Source of the DNA: a methanogenic archaeon ISO4-H5
GTDB lineage: Archaea > Thermoplasmatota > Thermoplasmata > Methanomassiliicoccales > Methanomethylophilaceae
Direction: 5' to 3'
Length of the DNA stretch: 64,000 nucleotides
Assembly (NCBI GenBank): GCA_001560915.1
Contig: CP014214.1
Coordinates: 62,001-126,000 of the forward strand
Shown: positions 53,011-61,164 of the stretch, in pieces
Layout: each line of letters begins with the position of its first letter
How positions within the stretch are numbered: the first letter of the stretch is position 1
Translations under genes and position numbers: made by a program
Notes under the pieces: model-generated
Databases searched by the model: none
Seen by the model: the letters and a program-made list of their open reading frames with translations, nothing else
What the model was told of the DNA's origin: nothing

Positions 53011-53628
53011 TCACTCCTTGAATCCGAGGTATGTGACCCAGCCCCTGTCCGGGTTGAGGATCATCTGGGTCTTCAGTCCTGCCGCTTCCATATAGGAGAG
53101 CATGACGTCGTTGTCCACGAGCTTCATGTGGTACTTCTCACAGGCCGCGTTCATCTTCTCGCGGTTCTCGTCGGTGAAGTACTGCTCGGAAATGATGCAC
53201 AGGCACCCCTTGGGAGAGAGCTTGGATGCGAGGTGTGCGATGTTCGCCTTGAGATCGGGCCAGAAGAAGTATGTCTCGACGGCGGTGATGATATCGAGAG
53301 AAGAATCTTCGAAGGGGACATTCTCGACGGATGCCACTTTGGCATCGACCTTTCCCCATTGGTGGAAGACCTTGTTGTAATCGAGGGTGGCCTGTATGCA
53401 GTCTTCCGAGATGTCAATCCCAGTGACCTTGGCGTTGGGATATTTTAGTGCAAGCATCTTGACTGCCATACCTCCGCCGCATCCCACGTCCAGAACAGTC
53501 ATGGTGGTCTTGGCGGGTATGTTGGCAAGGCCCCAGATAGTGAGCTCGCGGTGGTGCTCGTACATCTTGGCGATGACTGCTTTACCCTCTTCGCCTACGG
53601 GTTTCTGGTACTGTTCTTCCTCTGCCAT
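53011..53628 (-). CDS. Class I SAM-dependent methyltransferase
   Basis: 205 aa. Motif I VLDVGCGGGMAVKML (about residues 45-59), VTGIDISEDC (motif II) and the ubiE-like SSLDIITAVETYFFW (motif post II). The substrate is unknown. TTTTTACAATATC lies about 27 nt before the start on the minus strand, so it may have its own promoter although thiE ends just upstream. Confidence 0.85.
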   Translation of the reverse strand: MAEEEQYQKPVGEEGKAVIAKMYEHHRELTIWGLANIPAKTTMTVLDVGCGGGMAVKMLALKYPNAKVTGIDISEDCIQATLDYNKVFHQWGKVDAKVASVENVPFEDSSLDIITAVETYFFWPDLKANIAHLASKLSPKGCLCIISEQYFTDENREKMNAACEKYHMKLVDNDVMLSYMEAAGLKTQMILNPDRGWVTYLGFKE

Positions 53629-53638
53629 GGGATAGGTA

Positions 53639-54244
53639 TCAGCGATATTGTAAAAATCGGTATCGGCAGAACGGCGAGGTAAGGTCGCGAATCAGTTTCT
53701 GCGGGTCCTCGGAGACCATTGCCCCCGACATGGAACACACTCCCGCTGCCCCGGTACCGGCCACGGAATCCACGTTCGCGGGGGAGATGCCCCCGATACC
53801 GTAGACAGGGATATCGACCGCTTCGCAGACCTTCCTGAGGAATTCCAACCCCCTCGGTTCGAATGGTTTGCAGGCGGTCTCGAATACATGGCCCGCAATG
53901 AGATAATCGGCTCCGAGGGATTCTGCCTCGACAGCCTCCTCGGGACTGTGCACGGATGCACCGACTATGGTGAACCCCGACAGGTCAGCAGTCCTCAGGA
54001 CCGGCAGCGGCAGGTGCACTCTGCAGATGTCCAATTCCCTTGCGGCATCGAGATCCCCGTTGACGGAGAGCGGGACCTCGTACTGTTCGCAGAGCATGAG
54101 GCAGTCGTAGGCCAACGGAACGAGTTCGTTCCGGGACAGGGATTTCTCCCTCAGGATGACCATCTCGGGATGTCCGGAGAGTATGGATTCCAGCTGTGCC
54201 AGGAACGGCCTTTTGCAGAGGCTGCGGTCGGTGACCACTATCAT
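53639..54244 (-). CDS. thiE: Thiamine-phosphate synthase-like protein (ThiE/TenI)
   Basis: 201-aa TIM-barrel protein. ILREKSLSRNELVPLAYDC, LSVNGDLDAARELDICRVHLP, GASVHSPEEAVEAESLGADYLIAGHVF, VYGIGGISPANVDSVAGTGAAGVC match ThiE/TenI, which couple the thiazole and pyrimidine halves of thiamine phosphate or isomerise the thiazole. Position in the thi operon supports thiamine synthesis. ThiE versus TenI cannot be settled by eye. Confidence 0.83.
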   Translation of the reverse strand: MIVVTDRSLCKRPFLAQLESILSGHPEMVILREKSLSRNELVPLAYDCLMLCEQYEVPLSVNGDLDAARELDICRVHLPLPVLRTADLSGFTIVGASVHSPEEAVEAESLGADYLIAGHVFETACKPFEPRGLEFLRKVCEAVDIPVYGIGGISPANVDSVAGTGAAGVCSMSGAMVSEDPQKLIRDLTSPFCRYRFLQYR

Positions 54245-54245
54245 C

Positions 54246-55400
54246 TCAGGTCCTCACGTAATCGTTCATCACGGGCTGGAGGCCGGCGTTCCTGATGGAG
54301 CCGACGATCTCCTCCAGGTTCCTGGGGTCGGAGATTACGAACTGTCCGTCACCCTTGGATTTGCCGCTGTGTTCGCCGATACCGACGCTGACACCGGCGG
54401 ACATCTTGGTGGCGCTGAGACCTATGATACCATCCCTGAATCTGGGACGTTCCCTGGTGGAGATGGTCTGTCCTGCGTAAGGCATGAAAATCCTGTATGC
54501 CAGAGAGACCTGCAGGAGTTCCCTCTCTCCGACGGGGATCTGTTCGTCCTCATGGTGTTTGAACGGCCTCAGGCGGGGTAGGGAAAGCGAGATCTCGGCA
54601 TGGGGATACCTCCTCTGGAGTTCGGACGCATGGAGTCCGCACCTGAGCGCATCCTTCCTGAAATCGTCAAGACCCAGAAGTGCTCCGAAGGCCACTCCCC
54701 TCATGCCTCCCATGAGTGCTCTTTCCTGTGCGTCGAAACGGTAGGAGAAGATCCTCTTGTTGCCGTAGGGGTGGAGTTCCGCGTATCTTTCGGGATTGTA
54801 GGTCTCCTGGAACACGGTCACATAATCGGCACCCGCTTCCTGAACCCTGCGGTACTCATCGGAGTTCATGGGGTAGACCTCGATACCGACATTGGTGAAG
54901 TATTTGGATGCTAGCGAGACACTCTCGCAGATGTAATCGATATCCGAGTGGGTGCGTGATTCGCCGGTGAGCATGAGGATCTCCTCGAGACCTGTATCGG
55001 CGATGGCCTTGAGCTCCGCCTCCACCTGTCCAAGGTCGAGCTTCGCCCTGTTGATGTGGTTCTTGCTGTTGAATCCGCAGTAGACGCATCCGTTGGTGCA
55101 GTAGTTGGAGATGTAGAGCGGGGTGAACAGGCAGACACTGTTGCCAAAATGTCTCAATCTCTCGTCGCGGGCCCTCTCAGCCATCTTCTCCATGTATTTC
55201 TCGGCGGCTGGAGACAGCAAAGCAGCGAATCCGGCGTCGTCCACGGTCTCCGAGGACAATGCTCTCCTCACATCCCTGTCGGAGAACGAGTAGGGGTCGA
55301 GTTTGGAGGCTTTCTCGAGGACGCAGTCGAGGGTGTCGGTGCCGATGTCTTCCATACCCTCGTGGTACGGTTCCGCATCCACGCTCTTGTCTATGGCCAC
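54246..55400 (-). CDS. thiH: 2-iminoacetate synthase ThiH
   Basis: Radical SAM tyrosine lyase that supplies dehydroglycine for thiazole formation in anaerobes. 384 aa. The cluster motif is SNYCTNGCVYCGF (about residues 98-110). ThiH-specific parts: YTVFQETYN-like segment VTVFQETYNPERYAELHP and LSLPRLRPF. The start is GTG 55400 with GGAGTGATCCC before it. One base separates its stop from thiE. Confidence 0.93.
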   Translation of the reverse strand: MAIDKSVDAEPYHEGMEDIGTDTLDCVLEKASKLDPYSFSDRDVRRALSSETVDDAGFAALLSPAAEKYMEKMAERARDERLRHFGNSVCLFTPLYISNYCTNGCVYCGFNSKNHINRAKLDLGQVEAELKAIADTGLEEILMLTGESRTHSDIDYICESVSLASKYFTNVGIEVYPMNSDEYRRVQEAGADYVTVFQETYNPERYAELHPYGNKRIFSYRFDAQERALMGGMRGVAFGALLGLDDFRKDALRCGLHASELQRRYPHAEISLSLPRLRPFKHHEDEQIPVGERELLQVSLAYRIFMPYAGQTISTRERPRFRDGIIGLSATKMSAGVSVGIGEHSGKSKGDGQFVISDPRNLEEIVGSIRNAGLQPVMNDYVRT

Positions 55401-55404
55401 GGGA

Positions 55405-56166
55405 TCACTCCAGGAATCCGGTCAGAGGACTCGATGCCTCTGCCCTGTCGAGCACCCTTCCGGGGCCTGCCAGATATGCCATGCGGCCCGCCTCGATGGC
55501 GGTTCTGAAGGCCTTGGCCATGAGTGCCACATCCCCTGCGGTGGCGATGGCGGTGTTGGCCATGACGGCGGCACAGCCGATCTCCATGGCCTCGCAGGCC
55601 TGGGAGGGCCTGCCGATTCCCGCATCCACGATGATAGGGAGGTCGATCTCCTCCACCATCATCTTGATGAAATCCTTGGTCAGAACGCCCTTGTTGCTGC
55701 CGATGGGTGCGCCCAGGGGCATGATAGCCGCGGCACCCGCCTCAGCCATGGAACGGGCTGCGGTGAGGTCAGGCATCATGTACGGCATGGGGATGAAATC
55801 CTCTTTGGCGAGAAGTTCCACCGCTTTGATGGTCTCGCGGTTGTCGGGAAGGAGGTATTTGGAGTCGCGGATGATTTCGATCTTGATGAAATCCCCGCAG
55901 CCCAGTTCCCTCGCCAGCCTGGCAATCCTGAGTGCTTCCTCAGCATCCCTTGCCCCGGAGGTGTTGGGCAGCAGCGTGATGCCCTTGGGCATGTGGTCGA
56001 GGATGTTGCCCTCGCCAGTGGAATTGGCCCTTCTGACGGCCAGAGTGGCCATCTGTACTCCGCCGTTCTCGATGACGGCGCGTGTCATGTCGAGGGAGAA
56101 CTTCCCCGAACCGAGTATGAACCTTGATTGGAAACGATGTCCTCCGATCACGAGATCATCATTCAT
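55405..56166 (-). CDS. thiG: Thiazole synthase
   Basis: Builds the thiazole phosphate ring from deoxyxylulose phosphate, dehydroglycine and ThiS thiocarboxylate. 253 aa. Segments typical of Thi[91 protein letters not shown] lies about 24 nt upstream of ATG 56166 on the minus strand, suggesting an internal promoter between thiF and thiG. Confidence 0.95.
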   Translation of the reverse strand: MNDDLVIGGHRFQSRFILGSGKFSLDMTRAVIENGGVQMATLAVRRANSTGEGNILDHMPKGITLLPNTSGARDAEEALRIARLARELGCGDFIKIEIIRDSKYLLPDNRETIKAVELLAKEDFIPMPYMMPDLTAARSMAEAGAAAIMPLGAPIGSNKGVLTKDFIKMMVEEIDLPIIVDAGIGRPSQACEAMEIGCAAVMANTAIATAGDVALMAKAFRTAIEAGRMAYLAGPGRVLDRAEASSPLTGFLE

Positions 56167-56199
56167 GCCGGTGGCATTCGTTTCATGCTATAAGGAATA

Positions 56200-57003
56200 T
56201 CAGACTGTTTCTTCCAAGATTAATCTGACTGCTGTGTGGGCCATCATCCCCGCACAGGTCATGACCCTGGTGGCTACGAGGCCGACCTCATCCTTGTCGC
56301 TGATTCCGTCGCCTACGATGACGACGTGACCGAACCTCTGTTTGATGTCCATGGTCGAGGTGGAATCGAAACCAGCCATGCCGGAGCAGCTCACTATCCA
56401 TTTTTTCGGATGGGATTCGTACATGGCAGAAACGAGCATGGCCTTCGCCTCGGGAGAATCGAACGCTTCGATGACGATGTCGCAGTTCCCGAAGATCTCT
56501 GCCACGTTATCCTCGGTCAGTCTGATGTTGTGAGCCTCCACCGTTATCCACGGTGCGATGCTCTTCAGAACACGCTCGGTGGCTTCGGATTTCGGAAGAC
56601 CCAGATCCTTCATGGAATAGTTCTGTCTGGAGAGATTGGTAATGTCTACACGGTCGAAATCCGCGATGACAAGGTCCCTGATCCCGGCCCTTACGAGGCT
56701 CACCGCCACATGGGAACCTATGCCCCCGAGACCGGCTATTCCTATCCTCGCTTTCGAGATCTTTTCGTATTTCTCGGCGGAGTACCTCTGTATCAGGGAA
56801 TGGTCCGAAATATCCTCCTCTGAGTCTCCTTTTTTCACGATACGGACGGTGTCTCCGTCGCTGAGAACGTAATCGGATTCCTCATGTCTTCCGTTGACCA
56901 GAGCGTACATGAAATCGGACGTCTGGGTCTCCTTCAGTTCGGAGATAGAGGTACCTTCGGACAGTTCGGTCTTCTTTCCGTCGACTGTAATGTGCAAGGT
57001 CAT
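56200..57003 (-). CDS. thiF: ThiF adenylyltransferase with N-terminal ThiS-like domain
   Basis: 267 aa. Residues 1-64 form a ubiquitin-like ThiS-type domain (MTLHITVDGKKTELSEGTSISELKE) lacking the terminal Gly-Gly. The E1-like domain has the ATP site GLGGIGSHVAVSL (about residues 91-103) and ITNLSRQNY (about residues 120-128), with a CSGMAGFD segment. It adenylates the carrier ThiS. The fused architecture occurs in several anaerobic bacteria. Overlaps thiS by four bases. Confidence 0.9.
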   Translation of the reverse strand: MTLHITVDGKKTELSEGTSISELKETQTSDFMYALVNGRHEESDYVLSDGDTVRIVKKGDSEEDISDHSLIQRYSAEKYEKISKARIGIAGLGGIGSHVAVSLVRAGIRDLVIADFDRVDITNLSRQNYSMKDLGLPKSEATERVLKSIAPWITVEAHNIRLTEDNVAEIFGNCDIVIEAFDSPEAKAMLVSAMYESHPKKWIVSCSGMAGFDSTSTMDIKQRFGHVVIVGDGISDKDEVGLVATRVMTCAGMMAHTAVRLILEETV

Positions 57004-57203
57004 CCCCCGCCTACGAAACTGACAATCTCGATTCTGTCTCCGGAGGTCAATTTCCTCTCTTCGAACATCCTCTGCGGAACGATGTCTAGGTTGATCTCGA
57101 CCGCCACACGGCCTCCGCTGAATCCTTCGGATTTGAGCATGGCTGCTACCGTAGTCCCTTCCTGGAACTGCTTTTTTATTCCGTTGACTGTGACATCTAT
57201 CAT
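57000..57203 (-). CDS. thiS: Sulfur carrier protein ThiS
   Basis: 67-aa ubiquitin-like protein ending in VGGG, so the C-terminal Gly-Gly needed for adenylation and thiocarboxylation is present. MIDVTVNGIKKQFQEGTTV is the start I prefer (57203); the frame extends 12 codons further. First gene of the thiS-F-G-H-E run. An AATAAATAG tract upstream (about 57280-57290) is a candidate promoter. No TPP riboswitch fold was seen in the 180 bp upstream. Confidence 0.9.
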   Translation of the reverse strand: MIDVTVNGIKKQFQEGTTVAAMLKSEGFSGGRVAVEINLDIVPQRMFEERKLTSGDRIEIVSFVGGG

Positions 57204-57345
57204 TTTTTCACACACTTCGCCGAGGTGCTGAGAGGACATATCGCTTGCCGGATGGTTTGCTATGTCTCAGGTATCCTATCTATTTATTCATCGTGTAGAG
57301 AAGTATCTGCACAATTTTCATTGTATTTTAATGCAGATACTCCGA

Positions 57346-57358
57346 CATATTTATAAAC
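57346..57358 (+). promoter_or_regulatory. TATA box of the fic gene
   Basis: ATTTATAAACAT, centred about 28 nt before GTG 57379, consistent with a leaderless transcript. Confidence 0.65.
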
Positions 57359-57378
57359 ATAAATATCAATAGTGAAAT

Positions 57379-58422
57379 GTGCACACATTTGATTACCGTT
57401 TCCTGAAGACTTTCAAGGTAGATCCGGATATTCTGAACCGGGCGGTGAAAATACAAGCTCTCATGGGGCGCACTGTCATAGCCAGGAAAACGGCTGACTC
57501 TGTATTGAAGGGTTTGGAGAGAAGGGCAATCATCATGTCCGTTGCTGATTCAAACGCCATCGAGGGCATCCGGACCAGTGAGACGAGACTGGTCGGTCTG
57601 ATATCCGGTAGGACCGCTCCCTTGGGACACGACGAGAAGGAGATTGCGGGATACCGCGATGCGTTGCGTTTCATCCATACCGACCATGAGAAGATTGTGT
57701 TGAACAAGGAGTCTGTACTGGATATTTACAGCATCCTGATGAGGTACAGTGAGCTCAATGAACCGGGATTCAAGACGAGGGATAATGTCATCGTCGACAG
57801 GGATTTAGAGGGAACCATTCTGAAGATACACCCTACTGTGCCGAAGGAGAAAACCGAGTGGGCAGTAGAGCAGGCGATATGGGCCTTCTGGGAAGCAAGG
57901 AACGATCCGGATATCAACAAGCTTCTTCTGATACCATGTTTCATCATGGATTTTCTGAGGATTCATCCGTTCCTTGACGGTAACGGGAGGATGTCAAGAC
58001 TCCTGACAGTTTTGCTCCTCTATCAGGAGGGATATGACATCTGCAGATACGTATCCCTGGAATCGAAGATCAATGCGGGCAAGAACGATTACTATCGGGC
58101 GTTGGAACAGTCGGAGATAGAATGGGATGATAACAAAAACGATTACACTCCATTCATCTCCTACTTCCTGGGACAGCTATTTTTATGCTACAGGGAACTC
58201 GACAGGTCCCTGGGAATCGAATTGTCCGGGAACAAGAAGTCGAACGCTCTCGAGGTCTATCTCAGACTCAGCAATCTGCCCGTTTCCAAGAAGGAGCTGA
58301 TGTCCATGTTCCCTGACGTTTCCGAGAGTACTGTGGAATTGGTGCTGAAACGGATGTCAGATGCCGGTGAGCTGAAGAAAATCGGGGCCGCCAGAAGCAC
58401 GAGATATGTCAGGAGAAGATGA
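57379..58422 (+). CDS. Fic-domain protein with N-terminal inhibitory helix and C-terminal winged helix
   Basis: 347-aa Fic protein, which typically transfers AMP to target Ser/Thr/Tyr. The catalytic loop HPFLDGNGR is intact (about residues 196-204). The inhibitory motif SNAIEG (about residues 58-63) fits the [S/T]xxxE[G/N] rule of self-inhibited class II Fics. The last ~70 residues look like a winged-helix domain (SKKELMSMFPDVSESTVELVLKRM). GTG 57379 is the start. Codon and base use are more A/T-rich than the neighbours. It ends two bases before a tRNA-Ser gene. Confidence 0.92.
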   Translation: MHTFDYRFLKTFKVDPDILNRAVKIQALMGRTVIARKTADSVLKGLERRAIIMSVADSNAIEGIRTSETRLVGLISGRTAPLGHDEKEIAGYRDALRFIHTDHEKIVLNKESVLDIYSILMRYSELNEPGFKTRDNVIVDRDLEGTILKIHPTVPKEKTEWAVEQAIWAFWEARNDPDINKLLLIPCFIMDFLRIHPFLDGNGRMSRLLTVLLLYQEGYDICRYVSLESKINAGKNDYYRALEQSEIEWDDNKNDYTPFISYFLGQLFLCYRELDRSLGIELSGNKKSNALEVYLRLSNLPVSKKELMSMFPDVSESTVELVLKRMSDAGELKKIGAARSTRYVRRR

Positions 58423-58424
58423 AA

Positions 58425-58510
58425 TGGCGCCGAGAGAGAGATTCGAACTCCCGAGGTCAGAGACCAGCGGTTTTCGAGACCGCCGCCTTACCGGGCTGGG
58501 CCATCTCGGC
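58425..58510 (-). tRNA. tRNA-Ser (anticodon CGA)
   Basis: Minus strand. Acceptor GCCGAGA / TCTCGGC, anticodon arm GCGGT-CTCGAAA-ACCGC (anticodon CGA), a long variable arm GGTCTCTGACC, T loop TTCGAAT, discriminator G, encoded CCA. The 3' end faces the end of fic. Confidence 0.93.
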
Positions 58511-58549
58511 TTATCCATCGCTATCTTTTCCGATTATAAAATCATAATC

Positions 58550-58554
58550 CCACG
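58550..58554. repeat. Target-site duplication of the outer insertion sequence, left copy
   Basis: CCACG directly before the left end TGTAGTAAG. The other copy is at 61281-61285. Confidence 0.7.
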
Positions 58555-58629
58555 TGTAGTAAGTACAGACTTCGTGAGTGTGTAATCGGGAAACAACTTC
58601 ACGGATAGATAATTCTTCTTAATTCAATC

Positions 58630-58686
58630 ACGAACACACCGGCAGGTACACGAACGAAGTGAGAGTACTACTGCCGGTGTGTTCGT
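58630..58686. repeat. 16-bp subterminal hairpin (outer element, 3' side of transposase)
   Basis: ACGAACACACCGGCAG pairs perfectly with CTGCCGGTGTGTTCGT (58671-58686). A further GTAC/GTAC pairing lies inside. The loop ACGAACGAAGTGAGA contains the ACGAAGT core also found in the inner element's hairpin at 61012-61073. Confidence 0.85.
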
Positions 58687-58714
58687 AAAAAACGCCGTAC
58701 CTTCGATCCTCACC

Positions 58715-59713
58715 TCATTCCGCCAGTTCCCTGATGAGATCCGTTACCATCGAACCCGCAAAGTACACATTGATCGGTATCTCGTAACCGAGTGCTCTGT
58801 GTGCGCAGTCGGTGTTATGGTATTCTATCCACTTCATGAACGTCTGTTTGGCATCTTCGAAAGTGCGTATCGTTCCGAAATAGGGTGTCTCTTCCTTAGC
58901 GGAACGGTGGGTCCTCTCCATCTTCCCGTTGGTCTGGGGATGCCTTATGCGGGCGTAAATATGCTTTATTCCGCGTTCTTTGCAATATCTGTCGAGTTTC
59001 GATTTCCCTTTTCCTCCGTTGACCGCATAATACTCTGTACCGTGGTCCGTCATCAGCTGGTTCGGCTGGCCATAGAGATCTATGGCCTGCCCCAGCATAT
59101 CTATGACGATATCTGCTGAAGTCTCCAATGTTATGCGCGCATTGAGGATGTATCTCGATGCATCGTCGATTATCCAGGTCGTGTGAACGGTACCGAAGTC
59201 GAATTCCCAGGTCTTGAAATCGGTATGCCATAGATCGTTGGGTATCGCTCTCTCGTATCTGCCGTATGAGAGATTGCGGTGCCTCTTCTTCGGGATGCCC
59301 ATCAGTCCTGCTTTGCGCAGGACTTTGTTGATGGTGCCGGTAGAAGCTGCGACCTTGGTTATCCCCTTGATCCTGTCCGCACCTTCGAAACCGTATTTCC
59401 AGCGTCTTTCCAGAACGTCCCGACGTATCCTGTCCTGGACAGGAGAGGATACGTTCTTGGGACGGTTGGATATGGATGCGAAACGCATGCGTATCTGGTC
59501 CTTCGGCCAGCTTCCCGAAGTTCTGACCAGGGTCTTGTGCGCCGCATACACCTTAGACCACTTCGCAGTGAATCCGTCGGAGACTCCGAACTGCTGCCGG
59601 ATCTGCCCGTAGGTCTTGTTGAATTCGATCCTTGCCACGGCGACGGTATACCGCAGGTTTATCAGGGGTTCCTGAGACTTGCCGAACGGTTTTAGGTCCC
59701 ATACGGACCCCAT
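58715..59713 (-). CDS. IS481-like transposase (outer element)
   Basis: 332-aa DDE transposase. An N-terminal helix-turn-helix region (TYGQIRQQFGVSDGFTAKW) is followed by an rve integrase core. DDE residues are in LWHTDFKTW, MTDHGTEYYA and NGKMERTHRSAKEE (about residues 172, 230 and 276). It is complete, but only 17 bases of its own upstream sequence remain before the inner insertion sequence, so its native promoter is separated from it. Confidence 0.9.
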   Translation of the reverse strand: MGSVWDLKPFGKSQEPLINLRYTVAVARIEFNKTYGQIRQQFGVSDGFTAKWSKVYAAHKTLVRTSGSWPKDQIRMRFASISNRPKNVSSPVQDRIRRDVLERRWKYGFEGADRIKGITKVAASTGTINKVLRKAGLMGIPKKRHRNLSYGRYERAIPNDLWHTDFKTWEFDFGTVHTTWIIDDASRYILNARITLETSADIVIDMLGQAIDLYGQPNQLMTDHGTEYYAVNGGKGKSKLDRYCKERGIKHIYARIRHPQTNGKMERTHRSAKEETPYFGTIRTFEDAKQTFMKWIEYHNTDCAHRALGYEIPINVYFAGSMVTDLIRELAE

Positions 59714-59715
59714 AT

Positions 59716-59730
59716 GTTCGTCGAATCTTT
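59716..59730. repeat. 15-bp target duplication of the inner element, left copy
   Basis: GTTCGTCGAATCTTT, identical to 61113-61127 on the other side of the inner insertion sequence. Confidence 0.9.
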
Positions 59731-59793
59731 TGTTTTAGAAAGAGGATTTGTTTCTAGAAGAAGTGATTCAGTTGGAAATATAAAACAGAATCA

Positions 59794-59855
59794 TAGAAAG
59801 ACCGTGTTTACGAACGAGCTGACGGAGTCGCGAGTGAGTAAACACGGTCTTTCTA
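59794..59855. repeat. 18-bp subterminal hairpin (inner element, 3' side)
   Basis: TAGAAAGACCGTGTTTAC pairs perfectly with GTAAACACGGTCTTTCTA around a 26-base loop that contains GAGCTGACGGAGTCGCGA. Confidence 0.9.
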
Positions 59856-59962
59856 CGCGTGCATCTACTCTTTCGAACCGCATCCGGCGAAAAAACTCCA
59901 TAGCTCACGCTGACAGAAATCGATGCAGGGCTTCACTGTGCAATCAAAATCGCACACTGCAG

Positions 59963-60964
59963 CTATCTGTCTTCACAGAATACGGAAGAAGGAGTCTTCA
60001 GATCCAATGCCCAATGCGGGCGCGTTTCGTTGTAGAATTCGATATACTGGCTCATGAGTGCGTCATATTCCTCCAGAGTTGCTTCTCCGGGAAGATTCGC
60101 CTCGCGGCGAATCGACCCGTGCCAGCGTTCCACCTTGCCTTGGGTCGTCGGTTTGCGTACGCCACCCATAACATGGCGGATACCTTTGGATTCGCACCAC
60201 TCGTCGAATCTCGTGTCCCCTCCGTTACTGGCTGCCCACTGGGTACCGTGATCTGATAATATCATCCGGGGTGTACCGTATTCCTCTATGCATTCTTCCA
60301 GTATCCTGAGGACGTTATCCGTCGTCGCATACACGTCGACGGTATGCGACAGCATCCTGCGTGACTTGTCGTCTATGACCGACAGGAACTCTACTTTCCT
60401 GCCTGTAGTTCTGTCTGTTCCCAGCTCCACGTAGTCGATCTGCCACATGTCGTTGGCATGTGGCATCTCGAAGGATTTGTAGACCTTCCCGAGACGCATC
60501 GTGACATTCTCGAATCCGGCTTCCCGGAGCACCGCATGTACTGTGGGATGGGAAGCGTTCACTCCGGAGATCTTGCCGATCTTAGCCGCACCCAGTTTCA
60601 TGTGGGCTTGCTTCGTTTCGATCACAGCGTCCCTGATTTCATCGCGTTTCGGAGTGTACTGCCCTTTTGCCGGCCCCGGGCGTTTCGGGGCCAGCATTTT
60701 CGTGTAGCCCTCGATCTTGGTGTATTTGGTGTAGGGCACTCCGAATCTGTGGTAATGCTTTGCCTTCAGGAAACGGTCGCGAAGGGTACGGATGTGCGTG
60801 TGGGAATATCCGAATTGCTTTCCGATATCCCTCAGCGAGGAGCGTTCCTTATCGGAACGCCCGTTTTCAAAGCAGAACATCTCCAAAACGAGGGCTCTTT
60901 TCCGCTCGGTCAAGGCTATCTTTTTTAACCTTTGTTTCTCATGATGACTTAGGGTTTTTTGCAT
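59963..60964 (-). CDS. IS481-like transposase (inner element), ends with TAG
   Basis: 333-aa DDE transposase from ATG 60964 (MQKTLSHHEKQRLKKIAL). A helix-turn-helix part (LRDIGKQFGYSHTHIRTLRDRF) precedes the rve core: WQIDYVELG, LSDHGTQWAAS and QGKVERWHGSIRRE carry the DDE residues. Its stop codon is TAG (59963-59965), the only TAG stop among the genes of the window. The frame continues nine more codons to TGA at 59933-59935. It shares the family of the outer transposase but is clearly diverged. Confidence 0.9.
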   Translation of the reverse strand: MQKTLSHHEKQRLKKIALTERKRALVLEMFCFENGRSDKERSSLRDIGKQFGYSHTHIRTLRDRFLKAKHYHRFGVPYTKYTKIEGYTKMLAPKRPGPAKGQYTPKRDEIRDAVIETKQAHMKLGAAKIGKISGVNASHPTVHAVLREAGFENVTMRLGKVYKSFEMPHANDMWQIDYVELGTDRTTGRKVEFLSVIDDKSRRMLSHTVDVYATTDNVLRILEECIEEYGTPRMILSDHGTQWAASNGGDTRFDEWCESKGIRHVMGGVRKPTTQGKVERWHGSIRREANLPGEATLEEYDALMSQYIEFYNETRPHWALDLKTPSSVFCEDR

Positions 60965-61011
60965 GTTTGGACAACCTGGAAAAAACCCTAACTTTTGATA
61001 AGTCTTTGCAG

Positions 61012-61073
61012 GAGCGAACAGACACTCGTAAGTTCGCGACTTCGTCAGCTCACTCACTCGTGTCTGTTCGCTC
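61012..61073. repeat. 14-bp subterminal hairpin (inner element, 5' side)
   Basis: GAGCGAACAGACAC pairs with GTGTCTGTTCGCTC. An outer pairing of GATAAGT (60997-61003) with ACTTATC (61092-61098) extends the structure. Read on the minus strand, the loop contains GAGCTGACGAAGTCGCGA, differing at one base from the loop core of the hairpin at 59794-59855. Confidence 0.85.
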
Positions 61074-61112
61074 AGATTCATTCTGCTGTAAACTTATCTT
61101 GTTTCTAAAACA

Positions 61113-61127
61113 GTTCGTCGAATCTTT
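61113..61127. repeat. 15-bp target duplication of the inner element, right copy
   Basis: GTTCGTCGAATCTTT, the partner of 59716-59730. Confidence 0.9.
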
Positions 61128-61164
61128 CGTTAAGTATTTGTGTTGCTGCGTATCTAGTTAGTAT

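Larger units (their letters stand above)
59731..61112 (-). mobile_element. Inner IS481-like insertion sequence (1382 bp, intact)
   Basis: The ends are TGTTTTAGAAAGAGGATTTG (left) and, read inward from the right, TGTTTTAGAAACAAGATAAG: 11 identical bases then about 8 of 13. A 15-bp direct duplication flanks it. It encodes one transposase (59963-60964) and has long hairpins near both ends (59794-59855, 61012-61073). It sits inside the outer insertion sequence just upstream of that element's transposase gene. Confidence 0.9.

Noticed and set aside
57204-57378. TPP riboswitch upstream of the thi genes.
   Set aside because: The conserved CTGAGA and ACCTGATC-type blocks are not found together on the minus strand. 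Only isolated matches such as CTGAGA occur.
58555-58690. Alternative left end of the outer insertion sequence at TGTGTAATC or at the hairpin itself.
   Set aside because: Only TGTAGTAAG at 58555 pairs with the right end at 61280 and gives a flanking CCACG duplication.
61000-61081. Start of the inner transposase 39 codons further upstream.
   Set aside because: That extension lies in the subterminal hairpin; ATG 60964 matches the length of the related transposase (332 aa).
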